Assembly (NCBI GenBank): GCA_029961685.1
Contig: JARWKL010000010.1
Coordinates: 30,034,111 to 30,098,110 of the forward strand
Direction: 5' to 3'
Length of the DNA stretch: 64,000 bases
Source: Aristolochia californica
Lineage: Eukaryota > Streptophyta > Magnoliopsida > Piperales > Aristolochiaceae
This document shows, in pieces, positions 49,501-60,508 of the stretch. Positions within the stretch are counted from its first letter, which is position 1. The number at the start of each line of letters is the position of its first letter. The notes beneath the pieces are model-generated. The model was not told the origin of the DNA. It did not search any database and saw only the letters and a list, made by a program, of their open reading frames with translations. The translations under genes were made by a program, and so were the position numbers.

Positions 49501-51244
49501 GCCAAAGTTTCCTTCTATTTGTCTTGAATAGAGACATCAGTGGTGTTAGGTTGGGCTAGGTTCCTTTCTTGAATAAGGCCTTTGAATCTTCCCCAAGTAC
49601 TCATGTAAGTTGTCTCTTTGTTTAGTATTAAACATACTTTGGAAGACATCATACAGTTTTTATAAACTGTCTGTGCAAGAGTACAATTTGACACATGTGT
49701 CCCAAACTTGTTTAGTTGTATCCAGGTGGACTTCATTGTTGGCTACTTGATGAGCCAACTAACCACCAAGGTATCATTCATCAACCACTTATTGCAAGTA
49801 TTATCCTCTTCATCAATAGGTGGTCTTGGCTTGGTAAGGTGACCTAGTAGGCCTCGAGTAATAAAAAACATTTTAACTGATTTGGACTAGCTCGAGTAAT
49901 CAGATAACCCTCTCAAAAGGTATAGTGGTGATCTTGAGGACATCACTCTTACTACTAATGTGTCTTTTAGCCATTTGAGACAAGGTGAGAATGAAAATTT
50001 ACTCAACAAGAGAAGTGATATATCCTAAGGAATAAGCTTCAATAATCAAGAGTCAAATCAAGCCAACAATTTTCTTCTTTGTCAAAATACACCAGCTCGG
50101 GTACGACACCAAGGCAGCCCAAGTTTGTATATATTTTCAAGTAAACAACTACTAATCAAAGACACATGCAATCCGAAAAATAGTGGAATCAATCCTCTTA
50201 TTGATTGAGAAGAAATAGGTAATTAAGCACCAAATTATGCAAAAATCAGCCACTTTAATCTTCCTTGACAAGATATGAAGATCATCCAAGATCTTCCAAA
50301 AACAATTGTGGATGCCAACTCACAGATCTAAGTTTGGATTTTGTCCTTAATATTTGAGGCAAGATGAAATGTTAAATATGCTTTAATCATACATCTTATC
50401 TTCCTTTTAGAGTACGAGAAAAAACAACAATCAAGAACATCAAGGGAGCAATTTCTTTTTCTTGTAGAGAGACTAAGATTTTCATGATCTTTCCAAAAAT
50501 AATGTTGACACCAACCAGTCTATATTCAGCTCTTTTTTATTTAGGCAAGATATGTTTGAATAAAGATCAATAAAACAAGACTAATCAAGGAGATCTAGAG
50601 GTGGTTTGAATCTTAAAAAAAAAAAAAAAAAAAGTGAAACCTTCCTCAAATACATTGGTGCCACCTTGCTCTTTCCAAGAGAACAACTTGAACTCCTTCC
50701 TTGCTTCTTTTTTTGTAAATAGATCTCCCAACCTTAGTTTCATGTGGGATTCTATGCTAGGAAAATAAAACCTTGTAGCTTTACTAGTGGCTTTGAATAA
50801 AAAAATTGAATAATTTCAATTCTTAAAACCAAAAAATATCAAATGTGGATCATAACAAGTACAACATAATGGTTTTTCAATAGAGACAAAACTTGCATGA
50901 ATGAATAGTAGCTTCCCATGCAAAAAAATCTCAATAGAACCGATTTTAGCCAAAAAACTTGCAAATCGACTAAACAAATCCATCCTTTACAAGCTTCTTC
51001 CAAACCGAGAAATATGAATCTTGATATTATCATAGGATGAAGAGGATAATCTCTATATCCTCTTCCAAAGATAAAAAAACCAAGAGCAAGAAGCTATCAA
51101 TTGATAATAATAACGGGAACAATAAACTTAACTCAACAAACTTCAATTTTGCTTCACAAGGAGCCTTGCATAAGTAGCTTTGATCATAAAAACTTTAGAG
51201 CACCATCTTGACGCGGGGATCCTAAATTCATTACTCTGATACCA

Positions 51245-51636
51245 TGTTGAATTTAGGAACCCATGATTAGTACCTCAAGTAAAGTAAGAGAGGGAGAGAA
51301 GAAGATAAGGAACTCGGGTAAAGAAGGAGAGAGTGAAAAGATAGAGAGCCTTTAGGCTAAGAGAACTTAGATGAATTGAGAGAAAGGGAGAGAAACTTAT
51401 ACTCTACCCCAAGCCAATGGCCTCTATTTATAATTTTTGAGAGGATGTTACAATCTCAATAATGCTCTTATGGCTCCAAGTTTTATATGAGAAAAGACAT
51501 AAGTAGACATGTTCTCCTTGACTATTACACCCGTGTGCCATCTTTATGAGATGACACTTTATTTACTTTTATGCTACCCCTCATGGACATGTGGACTTTC
51601 TCCATAGTCGTGTGGGCTTGAACCCATCTTCTAACA
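51245..51636 (-). repeat. 5' LTR of the 46-51 kb copia element
   Basis: 392 bp, TGTTAGAAGATGGG to CTAAATTCAACA on the minus strand. Same family as 15,431-15,830 and 46,195-46,586. TATA-like TATAAATAGAGG lies in the middle. Confidence 0.9.
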
Positions 51637-52299
51637 ATTATATTCCAAAGTCATATGAATTACACGTCTCAATATCCATTAAATTTTAATCCTTCATTGA
51701 AATTTATCATTATGTTTTATTATGAGACTGAATTGTTTAGTGCATTAGGTTTTACATAATTATATTTGTCACAGTTTGACATTCTAATCTATAATTAAAG
51801 GGAATTTTACCAAAATACCGATTTGAAACAACTTATTTATGAAAATAACGAAGATCTCAAATTATTTACAAAACTACCGAACTTTGACCGGTCCACTGTA
51901 TATGTGGACAATCAAAGGTGACACGTAAGCTTTGACTGCTTACGTGTCGCCCCGTCATCAGAGCGAAGCTGTAGATGAATACATAGGCTACCACATCACT
52001 ATTATTGACACGTCATCTGCCACATCTGACATGATAAAATTTTGAATAAATTTTAAAAAAATTAAAAAATCAAATACACTTTTTATTACCTTATATCTAA
52101 AATAAAAAATTATTTAAATTTTTTTTATAAACAATTAAAAAATTAATTCTTATTTATTTAACACCATTTAATATCAATTAAAATATCTATTAATTAAAAA
52201 AATTATCGTTACACTTTTTATTTCTTCATATTTTAAAAAATAAAATAAAATAAGTAAATTAATTAGATTTAAATTATTTATAAATAGAAAAAATACAAA

Positions 52300-52880
52300 A
52301 AAATTATTTTAGAGTTTAAAAATACAATTTATTTGTATATTTTTTATCACCTTATTTACGAAATAATAATTTTTAAAATTTTTAAATATTTATAAATAGA
52401 AAAAATCTAACTCTTACCCATTTATTATGGATTTAAAATATTTATAAATTTAAAAAATCTTACTCTTAAGTCTTACCCATATATTATCGATTTAAAATAT
52501 TTAAAATTTTAAAAAATATATACAAAAAAGCTATTTTAGAGTTTAAAAATATAATTTATTTGTATATTTTTATCACGTTATTTAAAAAATAATAATATTT
52601 AGAAATTTAAAATATTTATAAATAGAAATATTCTAACTCTTACCCATTTACTATGGATTTAAAATATTTATAAATAATTTTTTTTTACTTATAAGTCTTA
52701 CCCATATATTATCTATTTAAAATATTTATAAATAGAAAAAAAAATTACTCTTAAGTCTTACCCATATATTATCCATTTAAAATATTTATAAATTAAAAAA
52801 TATATACAAAAAAGTTGTTTTAGTGTTTAAAAATATATTTTATTTGTATATTTTTTATCACCTTATTTACAAAATAATAA
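52300..52880. repeat. Diverged AT-rich tandem repeat inside the MULE
   Basis: The phrase TTTAGAGTTTAAAAATA, then TTTATTTGTATATTTTT, then ATCACCTTATTTA recurs at about 52,308, 52,535 and 52,819 (spacing about 227 and 284 bp). Between them, TCTTACCCATATATTAT and ATTTAAAATATTTATAAATA occur several times. Confidence 0.7.
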
Positions 52881-53071
52881 ATTATTAAAAAATATATTAT
52901 TTAATTAAAAATCTTACAAAACTTTACAATAATTTTAATTTGGCAAAAATTTCATTAACATAAAATCAGAAATTAAATAGTAAATCACAAAAAAATCAAT
53001 ACAGTAATTAAACACCTAAATTCAAATCAATAATTCGATTCAATTAACAAAAATCCTAAAAAATCACCCTC

Positions 53072-53430
53072 CTAGGTTTTGAGGGAAGGGGCGGCGAGAG
53101 GACAAAGAGAGGGAAACGGAGAGGAAGAAAGTTTTGAGAGAAGGGGCGGCGAGAGGATGAACAAAGGGGAACGGAGAAAAAGAACGAGAGATGAAGTTGA
53201 AATGAAGAGAGAGTGGTTGAGAGGGGGGCGTCGAGGGCGACACCGAGCGGTGGCAGCAGGGCGAGGCCGAGGCAGAGCAACGGCAGCAGGAGAGCGGTCG
53301 AGGCCGAGCGGCAGCAGCAAGGGCGAGGCCGAGGCAGAGAAGCGGCAACAGGGGAGCAACGAGAGGAGAGCAGCCGAGACGAGAGGCGAGGAGAAAATCG
53401 TGGAAGAGATTAGAATTAAAAACATATGTG
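53072..53430 (-). other. GC-rich, gene-like block inside the MULE
   Basis: Contrasts sharply with the AT-rich rest of the element. On the minus strand, overlapping open frames of 75-117 codons encode only low-complexity Ser/Pro/Leu/Arg-rich peptide. A unit with GGGGCGGCGAGAGGA is present twice (about 53,089 and 53,142). It could be a captured host exon, as in Pack-MULEs, but I recognise no parent gene, and the many open frames follow from composition. Confidence 0.4.
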
Positions 53431-53712
53431 AGGGCTGACGTGGCAGGTGCTTACGTGGCCCAAGATGACAGTTGACGTGGTAAATTGCATGGCAGATGAC
53501 GTGTCAATAGTAATGACGTGGCAACTTATGTGTTCATATGCAGCATCGCTCTGATGACGAGGCAACACGTAAGCAATCAAAGCTTACGTGTCGCCTTTGA
53601 CTGTCCACATATACAATGGACGGGTCAAAGTTCAGTAGTTTTGTAAATAATTTAAGATCTTCGTTATTTTCATAAATAAGTTGTTTCAAATCGGTATTTT
53701 AGTAAAATTCCC

Positions 53713-54146
53713 ATAATTAAATTTAAATATTATTTAGCTAATCACTCTATGTTTATCATTCTTAATTACTTCTTACACATGATACCGTTATATATGCGCT
53801 TCTTACTCGTTTGATAGTTTTACCAAACAGATACTTAGCTAATCCAAACCCAATAGCCCTAATTGTAGCAAGATTTGTTATCAATGGGATGAAGCCCAAC
53901 ATGATAGTTGGAAGATCAAACTCAACCCACTAAGAAAAGGATATTTAAATTTTCAACTAAGAGAAGTAGCCAAGGGATAAGCGGAAATGGGTCCCCTCGA
54001 GACTCAGAGCTTTTGCAAGCCTTACAATCCTACCAAAACGCAATCCGGTAATTTGCTCGAACAAGGAAAATATCCTCTCTGGTGCACAATCACCCATACA
54101 CACAATTCCGCAAAACACTTGCTTGTCATCAAGGTGATTGGCTAAC
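53713..54146 (+). promoter_or_regulatory. FBPase upstream region, 434 bp
   Basis: All the non-transposon DNA between the MULE and the FBPase start codon. It holds a GATAAG (I-box core, about 53,977), the type found in light-regulated promoters, and no clear TATA box. The actual promoter may therefore extend into, or have been truncated by, the MULE. Confidence 0.4.
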
Positions 54147-55879
54147 ATGGTGGCCGCCGCCGTTCCCACGTCGTCCCAGCTCCTTCAACTCTCTAGCTCC
54201 CGTTCACTCTCCCGGCTGTCGCCGCTCCACCTTTCGGCTTTCGGTCACAAGGAGCTTCGATGCCGTATCAGAAGAGGGGCCGGAGACGCCTCGGTGAGTT
54301 TGCAGTGCGCGGCTGTGGGGACGACGTCGGAGGCTGCGACGAAGAAGAAGAGTAGGTACGAGATTCAGACGTTGACGGGCTGGCTACTGCAGCAGGAACA
54401 GGCAGGGAACATCGACGCGGAGATGACGATAGTTCTCTCCAGCATATCCATGGCATGTAAGCAGATCGCTTCACTGGTGCAGAGAGCAAGTGTCTCTAAC
54501 TTGACTGGGGTCCAAGGCGCCGTCAACGTTCAAGGAGAAGATCAGAAGAAGCTGGATGTGGTCTCTAACGAGGTCAGCTCTTTTCCCTATTCTTCAATGG
54601 CTAATCGAAGCCTTTTTTTAATCTGTCTGCTGGCACTTCGGGGATCCAATCTATTGGTGTTCATCTCAGTATCATTAGTCACTGGGTGTCCATCCTGAGT
54701 CTCCAACCAAGCCCATTCATGTCGCCTTTAAAAGATTTCAGAATAACGAATTAATCTGAATAGGTAGTCTTCAGTTAGTTGAGCAATTACAATCACAGAC
54801 CCAAAAGGGGATTGGGCCATTGTTGTTTTTTATAGAACAAAATGCCTTTGCAGGTGTTCTCAAACTGCCTGAGATCCAGTGGAAGGACAGGAATTATCGC
54901 ATCAGAAGAAGAAGATGTGCCCGTAGCCGTAGAAGAAAGTTACTCAGGCAACTACATCGTCGTCTTTGACCCCCTGGATGGGTCTTCCAACATCGACGCC
55001 GCCGTATCAACCGGCTCCATTTTCGGGATATACAGTCCTAACGACGAGTGCCTTGCAGACTTGGGCGATGAAACTACGGTAATTTGAGCAAATCGATCGA
55101 CTGAATTTTTTTCACATTTCAACAGCTTTGACAGGTCTCTCTGCTTCTGAATCATGGCCCTATGTTAATGTCCAAAACCTAAAAATTCACAATCCCGTTT
55201 CACCCAGCTTGACCGGATAAAACAGACGTGCGTGATCAATGTCTGCCAACCGGGCAGCAATCTACTGGCTGCAGGTTATTGCATGTATTCGAGCTCCATC
55301 ATCTTCGTCCTCTCGATAGGGAAGGGCGTGTACGCGTTCACATTGGATCCCATGTACGGTGAATTCGTTCTGACCCAAGAGAAAATTCAAATCCCAAAGG
55401 CAGGGAAGATCTACTCGTTCAATGAAGGCAATTACCAACTCTGGGATGACAACCTGAAGAAGTACATCGATGATCTCAAAGACCCAGGACCTTCCGGCAA
55501 GCCTTACTCGGCCAGATACATCGGCAGCTTGGTCGGAGACTTTCACCGGACTCTCTTGTACGGTGGAATTTACGGGTACCCGAGAGACAAAAAGAGCAAG
55601 AACGGGAAGCTGAGGCTTCTGTATGAGTGTGCACCAATGAGCTACTTGGTGGAACAAGCCGGAGGAAAAGGATCGGACGGACACAGTAGAATACTAGACA
55701 TCCAACCGGAGGAGGTGAGGGAAAACGAAACACTTAAAATTTGCAGCCAGTTATAAGGGTTTAGTAACTTGATTTCTGACAATCGTGCAATGTTGATTGC
55801 TTGGCAGATACATCAACGAGTTCCACTTTACATCGGAAGCTTGGAGGAAGTGGAGAAACTGGAAAAGTATTTGGCATGA
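54147..55879 (+). CDS. Chloroplast fructose-1,6-bisphosphatase, four exons
   Basis: Hydrolyses fructose-1,6-bisphosphate to fructose-6-phosphate in the Calvin cycle, in the chloroplast stroma. Exons by eye: 54,147-54,572, 54,854-55,078, 55,208-55,714, 55,808-55,879. All introns are GT-AG and in phase 0, giving 409 residues, the usual size. Residues 1 to about 50 are Ser/Arg-rich, like a transit peptide. TLTGWLLQQEQAGNID starts the mature enzyme, FDPLDGSSNIDA (180-191) is the Mg-binding signature, and YIGSLVGDFHRTLLYGGIYG and YECAPMSYLVEQAGGKGSDG form the substrate site. Cys208, Cys225 and Cys230 match the three regulatory cysteines of the light-activated (thioredoxin-f) form; the redox-insensitive isoform lacks this insert. 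I chose the ATG at 54,147; the TTG three codons upstream is not used. The frame is intact. Confidence 0.96.
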
Positions 55880-56344
55880 TATCCTGAACGCTAACAAGAT
55901 TTGTAATTCTGTTACCGAATCAAATGTCTTATCATTTTAAAGGTTCACATTTGGATTTCAAACCACTTGGGCTACATCTTTCCCTGAAGTCATATGGAAC
56001 AAAACCAGATTTTCTTGGATAAAAAAGAGGGAAACTGAAATGAGAGTGCTAAAGATCCAAGATTGATTCAGGGGAAAAGCAAATATATTTAGGACTCTAT
56101 TCATGATCCTTACATGTTAAAGAAATTTCACAAGTATTTCCGCCAATATGGATTTCAGATATTAAGAAAGACAGAAAAAGATCTGCCACCACAACAAAAA
56201 TCAAATAATAGTACTTGTGCTAAAACTAACCAATTTTGTTAGAACTCTGCACAGGTGAATTTCTTGTGATTACATCATTGGTATCATGTCAAAGACTGGA
56301 GCTATGTGGCTCCACATTGTTGTTCTCCAGCATATAGATTCTTG
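55880..56344. other. Convergent 3' intergenic region
   Basis: 465 bp between the stop codons of FBPase (plus) and the LisH gene (minus). It must hold both 3' untranslated regions and polyadenylation signals. No other feature seen. Confidence 0.6.
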
Positions 56345-58979
56345 CTTAGAAATTCTCTTGCCATGCTCTTCTGGGTTTTGCTGCCATTTCATCAAAAGAT
56401 GATAAATAAATAAATAATCGGCATCTTCAAGATTTTTACAAACAGGAGCAGAAATGAGGGCCAGAGACAAAGAGATCAAGAGCAAGCAAAGTAAAAACAA
56501 AAAAGAAAACAATTTACCAGGACTCAAAATCTGGATGCACTTCGTTACAGATTTAACTGACACTACGGGATCAAGGCCTGCAAGCAGAACACAAGTATAG
56601 AATGTAGGTGTTGAATAGCAGAGTCAGGGAGAAGAAGCCCAAAATTTAACTTAGAGAAATCAATTTACCTAGTATGTTCATGTCTTTCTCTGCAAGAACT
56701 GAAGTTGCATCTGGCGGATTAGGTACTGTAGAATCCGAACCTGACCTACAATGATTCCGAGAAAACAAAAATTAAATTGAGAAGCACAAAGTAATTGTTA
56801 TCATAATAATTGGCAAGGAAGTTGGAAAAAGAAGAATACCACTTCAAAGAACAAGCACTAGGATTCATCTCTTGCAAGGGTTGCGAACCCACACTTTCAG
56901 TGTCAAAATCAATATCAACCAATAGTTCAGAAAGGGAGAAATCATTTCCAAGGACATCAAAATTTGGGAAATCTATATCAAACATCTCTACGTCTTCAAT
57001 GTTCCCAATAGTCCTAGACTCTGCCTCAACCGATCTTTCAGCAGTTATGAATTCATTGACATCATTAAAATCCAATCTGCCTTTTATCTTGCTTGATCTC
57101 TTTGGACTCAAAGTCTGAGAAGTGAGAACTCGATCAGGAGAAGAGCAAACAACATGCTTTAAAGGGCTGACGACAATTGTTTTGGAAGAAATGATTCGAC
57201 AATTAATAGGAAAAATCTCTGGGGTTGTGATACTATTAGATGACTCCATTTGGGAAGAATTCTCTTCTGGAGAAACTGATTCATTGGGCTCAACAGTTGA
57301 GGTTTTTGGAGGCGTCCGAGGACCAGGTGAGTCAGCATTTGGATTACGAGAGCTATTCATTAAGCTCCTCGCATCAAATGATCCTTGAACTAAACTCGGA
57401 TTTGAAACAATATCATGAGGCATCGGCATCTGGTTGTTTTGATTAGTTGCTCGACTTTCCTTGTTACCTGCAAGTATCAATAAAGATCAAATCAGTTAAA
57501 GGTGAACGAGAAGCAAACATAAACAAAGGTAAGGTAAAAAATCAATGACCTTCAGCAACCGCAGGATCAGTCAACACTTGTGCACAATTTCTTTTAACTG
57601 TAGGGTTCACTCCCGAAAGAGGCCTTGAAGCTTTTCGTTTGCTCTTTGTAGAAACGTCATGGCTTGGCGTTGAAATTCGGGTAGGTTCAGATGGAGTCCG
57701 AGGAGGCGGGACAGGAAGTGAACTTGCAACAGGAAGCTTGTACATGGAGTAAGCTGCATGCACTAAGGAGAAAATGGAAGGTTAAAAAAGATTGTCACGT
57801 TAAGAAACTCAAAACTACAACTTGAATCCTATATCCTATGAAATCTACTTTGGTGAAATATGTCAACTTAAGCATCAAATATAACTGGGATTCAACTAGT
57901 ATTGATCCGAATGGTATGCGTTAGTGACCTGGCATGTGGAATCTACCTCATTCACAGATACAGTCGACATGCCCAGCAAATACCCTAACAGGAGTGAGGG
58001 TATTTTCTGGGGGAACCAGATCAGGAGAGAACAAAGCTTATCTACCATTCGGTCTAGGTTGGTCCATTCCCCTCAATCAGACGGATGTATCACCTGACGC
58101 AAAGGGTTGGAACTTGGAAGTAACAGGTCGTTAGAGCAGCAATACCGTGTCCCCATTGTCCTCAGGAGCAGTATTTTCTCTTTTGGACAATGTAATCTTT
58201 AATTTTTTTTGCATTTAACGTGAGTGTGCATTGAGACATAATTATTTCAGAATTAGCTCCAACGACCAAATTGGAATATTTTCAGCGAATTTTCAATAGA
58301 AAAATAATAACACAAAAAAAAAAAAAAATGGACTTGATGAACTAGATCTGGCTAACAAAATGTTGTTATAAAATAAGACGTTTACACAACAAAAAGTAAC
58401 GAATTAGCGTGTTGAATGTCTAGTTTATGAATCGTATGAGTGGGTAGTTGAATCATACCAGCAGGGGCCCCGACTCTTGGGCCAACTTGAGTAACCGGTG
58501 CCGTGGCTGGAGGCAGCTGAGAAACACCTGAAGCAACCGGAGACTGAGAAATGGAGGGCACGGCAGAGTTGTAAGTTTGCATCACATCCTGTAAACCCTG
58601 CAACAGCATCTCGACCCTGCACTTCTCCTGATCCAACATCAGCTTTTGCTCCTTGAGGGAGATGTACTCGTCAATAATTGTCTCCAGACTCAGCAGATTT
58701 TTGGGCGCCTGCAGAAATAAGATAAGCATTGAGGGGAGAAGAACAGAATAGATCCACTTTTTTTTTTTTCAGAAACAGAAAGAGAAAAAGCAAAATCCAT
58801 ACCTCTTTGACCTTCGTTTTGGAAATGAGAGGTGTGGCCTCAGATCTGAAAACTGACAGAGTCCTGATATAATTATTGTCTGAGAGATATCGATCGACAA
58901 TGAAGGCCACTTGAACTGGAGTGACCTTGCCATTAGCAGAACATTCAGAGCTCCTCGCTCGATTGCATTGCTTCCCCAT
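56345..58979 (-). CDS. LisH-domain protein of unknown function, seven exons
   Basis: Plant protein with an N-terminal LisH motif, a dimerisation element of many nuclear and co-repressor proteins; the specific role is unknown to me. Exons in reading order: 58,979-58,803, 58,708-58,459, 57,762-57,550, 57,467-56,840, 56,745-56,669, 56,577-56,518, 56,379-56,345. All GT-AG, sum 1,440 bp, 479 residues. LisH spans about residues 19-49 (FIVDRYLSDNNYIRTLSVFR). A Leu- and Glu-rich helix follows (LETIIDEYISLKEQKLMLDQ, about 65-105), likely coiled coil. Then comes a Pro/Gln/Ser-rich stretch, a Lys/Arg cluster (STKSKRKASRPL) that could be a nuclear signal, many SP/TP sites, and an acidic block near residue 390 (MFDIDFPNFDVLGNDFSLSE). 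The last two exons are short, and the final one is the least certain. E2F- and MSA-like motifs lie upstream. Confidence 0.85.
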
Positions 58980-59233
58980 CTTTCACTCTACCGACGAGAG
59001 AGACCCAGAGAGATGGACAGGACGAAAAGCGTAGCTGAAATGAAAAAAGAGACAGTAGTAGCGAGAGGAATTAAAAAGGCAGGCAGAGGAAGAGAGAGAG
59101 GAAGAGGGAGAGGAAGCGGGAGTTTTGAATTTTTTCGGGGTAAAGCTGGACAGGGAGGAGGAACTCGATCTAGCTGGGAGGGGGAGCGACGTTTTAGTGG
59201 TAAATTTTTAAAGCCTCCCTCCACTTTTTGACG

Positions 59234-59393
59234 TTTTGGCGCCGTTGGGTCGAATTTGGGTCCGACTCGTGAACGAGTCGAAAGTCGAAAGGCGTCCGAA
59301 GTCCACGTGGCGGGGGAGAAGAGAAATCGAACGCCAGCTGGAAATGAAAAAGGCCCGTAACGGCTAATGGATGAACGTCACACATGCCACGTG
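59234..59393 (-). promoter_or_regulatory. LisH gene upstream motifs: E2F, MSA-like and two G-boxes
   Basis: TTTGGCGC at 59,235-59,242 fits the E2F consensus TTTSGCGC. CGTAACGGCTA at 59,356-59,366 fits the mitosis-specific MSA element (YCYAACGGYYA) at 10 of 11 positions. CACGTG occurs at 59,304-59,309 and 59,388-59,393. All lie 255-415 bp upstream of the LisH start codon, with a GA-rich leader between. Confidence 0.5.
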
Positions 59394-59399
59394 GGCGAA

Positions 59400-60508
59400 A
59401 CAATGCGTTGGTCTTTTATAGCCCTTTTAACATTTTCTTTTGTTTTTTATGTAATTAAAATATAAGAAAAATAATTAGTAAAATATTTGTTATTTTACAA
59501 AAGGAAAAACTTTTGTTTGTTATTTTTAGAGATAAAAAATGGTTTTGGTTGATTCCTTTTGTATTATTTCAAAGTTATTAAAAATAAAAATAAATGTCTA
59601 TTACTTCAAAAGAAAATCAAGAAAAATATAAAAAATATTAAAATAGGTTTTGACTTCTTGATCATTTACCTTTTTAATATTTTTTTACTATTTATGCAAG
59701 GTTAAATAATAATGTAATACTATGTCGATAGTTGAAAAAGTCAGTCACATTACATTCTAGACTAATATATGTTAGGTTAAAAAGACTAAAACCAAATGAG
59801 TTTGATTGTTAACGATGAATGTTATCCGAATCGCCTTTGTGCTTAGACGAAGCATAATTAAGGGTATTTTTTAAGTGGCAAACCTAAGCATTTTCAAGTA
59901 CAAAAATTATTATGTTACCTTTTGTAAGAGCAAACTCATATTTCAATCAAAATCTTTCAATCTATTGCATCTTTTTAGCATTCTTAGTTCCTTCAAGGCT
60001 CCAAATATATTTTTATTTGTGCTTAAATAACCGGAAGCTTGGAGATACTCTAGGAGTAGCTATCTCTCCAAATAAGGTGTAAGTTTTCCATTTGTATTTT
60101 ATATTTTTCACTTTCTTGAAAGAGGTTTTCAACAACCTTTAAGTTTTTGTGAATATCTTTGGTCAAAAAGTGTAACTGGGTATTAGACTAACAAGCATTA
60201 AGTTTTATCATGATGTTTGCGTTCATAAATACACTATATAACAGCATTCAGTTTGAAATATCATCAATGTGGACAAGAAACAAGTTGGTGTCAAGAAATG
60301 CATTTTCAACTCTTTCTTACAGCAAGATTAGGCTTGGAATGTTGCCCCATTTGCTCCTGCTTCGGTGATAGTGCAACCTCATCAATATGGATTGTATGAA
60401 ATTAACTTCTCTAAATCATTCTGCACGTTTCCAAATAGTGAATTCAAGAAGACGAAAACCTAAACAAAGGAGGTAGCAATATAGAAAGTGTAACTGGTGG
60501 CATCTTAC
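59400..60508. other. AT-rich intergenic DNA
   Basis: No gene recognised. A plus-strand stretch at 60.2-60.4 kb has no clear frame. Confidence 0.5.

Larger units (their letters stand above)
46195..51636 (-). mobile_element. Full-length degenerate copia retrotransposon, TSD ATTAT
   Basis: 5.44-kb element in minus orientation, with ATTAT on both sides (46,190-46,194 and 51,637-51,641). The 5' LTR (51,245-51,636) is followed by the primer site TGGTATCAGAGTAATGAA. Interior in reading order: gag to about 49.7 kb (DKETTYMSTWGRFKGL-like region), zinc knuckle with CTHCGRFNYTIKHCWKL near 49.23 kb, GAG-pre-integrase and integrase 48.77-48.10 kb (LIHTDVWGPL, FIDDFTCVTW, YDNTKEYLS, TPQQNGVAER), then RT and RNase H 47.5-46.6 kb ([28 protein letters not shown]). 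The 3' LTR (46,195-46,586) has lost its first four bases together with the polypurine tract. The RT catalytic region is missing: sequence jumps from the region after integrase to the end of RT near 47.48 kb. Confidence 0.92.
51800..53712. mobile_element. Non-autonomous Mutator-like element with 9-bp TSD
   Basis: 1,913-bp element bounded by ATAATTAAA (51,791-51,799 and 53,713-53,721). Long terminal inverted repeats of about 223 bp (51,800-52,022 and 53,490-53,712) start GGGAATTTTACCAAAATACC and stay strongly similar throughout, including GACACGTAAGCTTTGA and GACACGTCATCTGCCA. A 9-bp duplication plus TIRs over 100 bp defines a MULE. The interior is AT-rich with a diverged tandem repeat (52.26-52.9 kb) and ends in a GC- and purine-rich block (53.07-53.43 kb). 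No transposase is encoded. It ends 434 bp upstream of the FBPase start codon. Confidence 0.93.

Noticed and set aside
53072..53438. Protein-coding gene in the GC-rich block of the MULE (frames of up to 119 codons on both strands)
   Set aside because: All frames encode low-complexity Arg/Gly/Glu or Ser/Pro/Leu peptides caused by composition; no domain.
55262..55733. Minus-strand frames over FBPase exon 3
   Set aside because: Antisense shadows of a GC-balanced exon.
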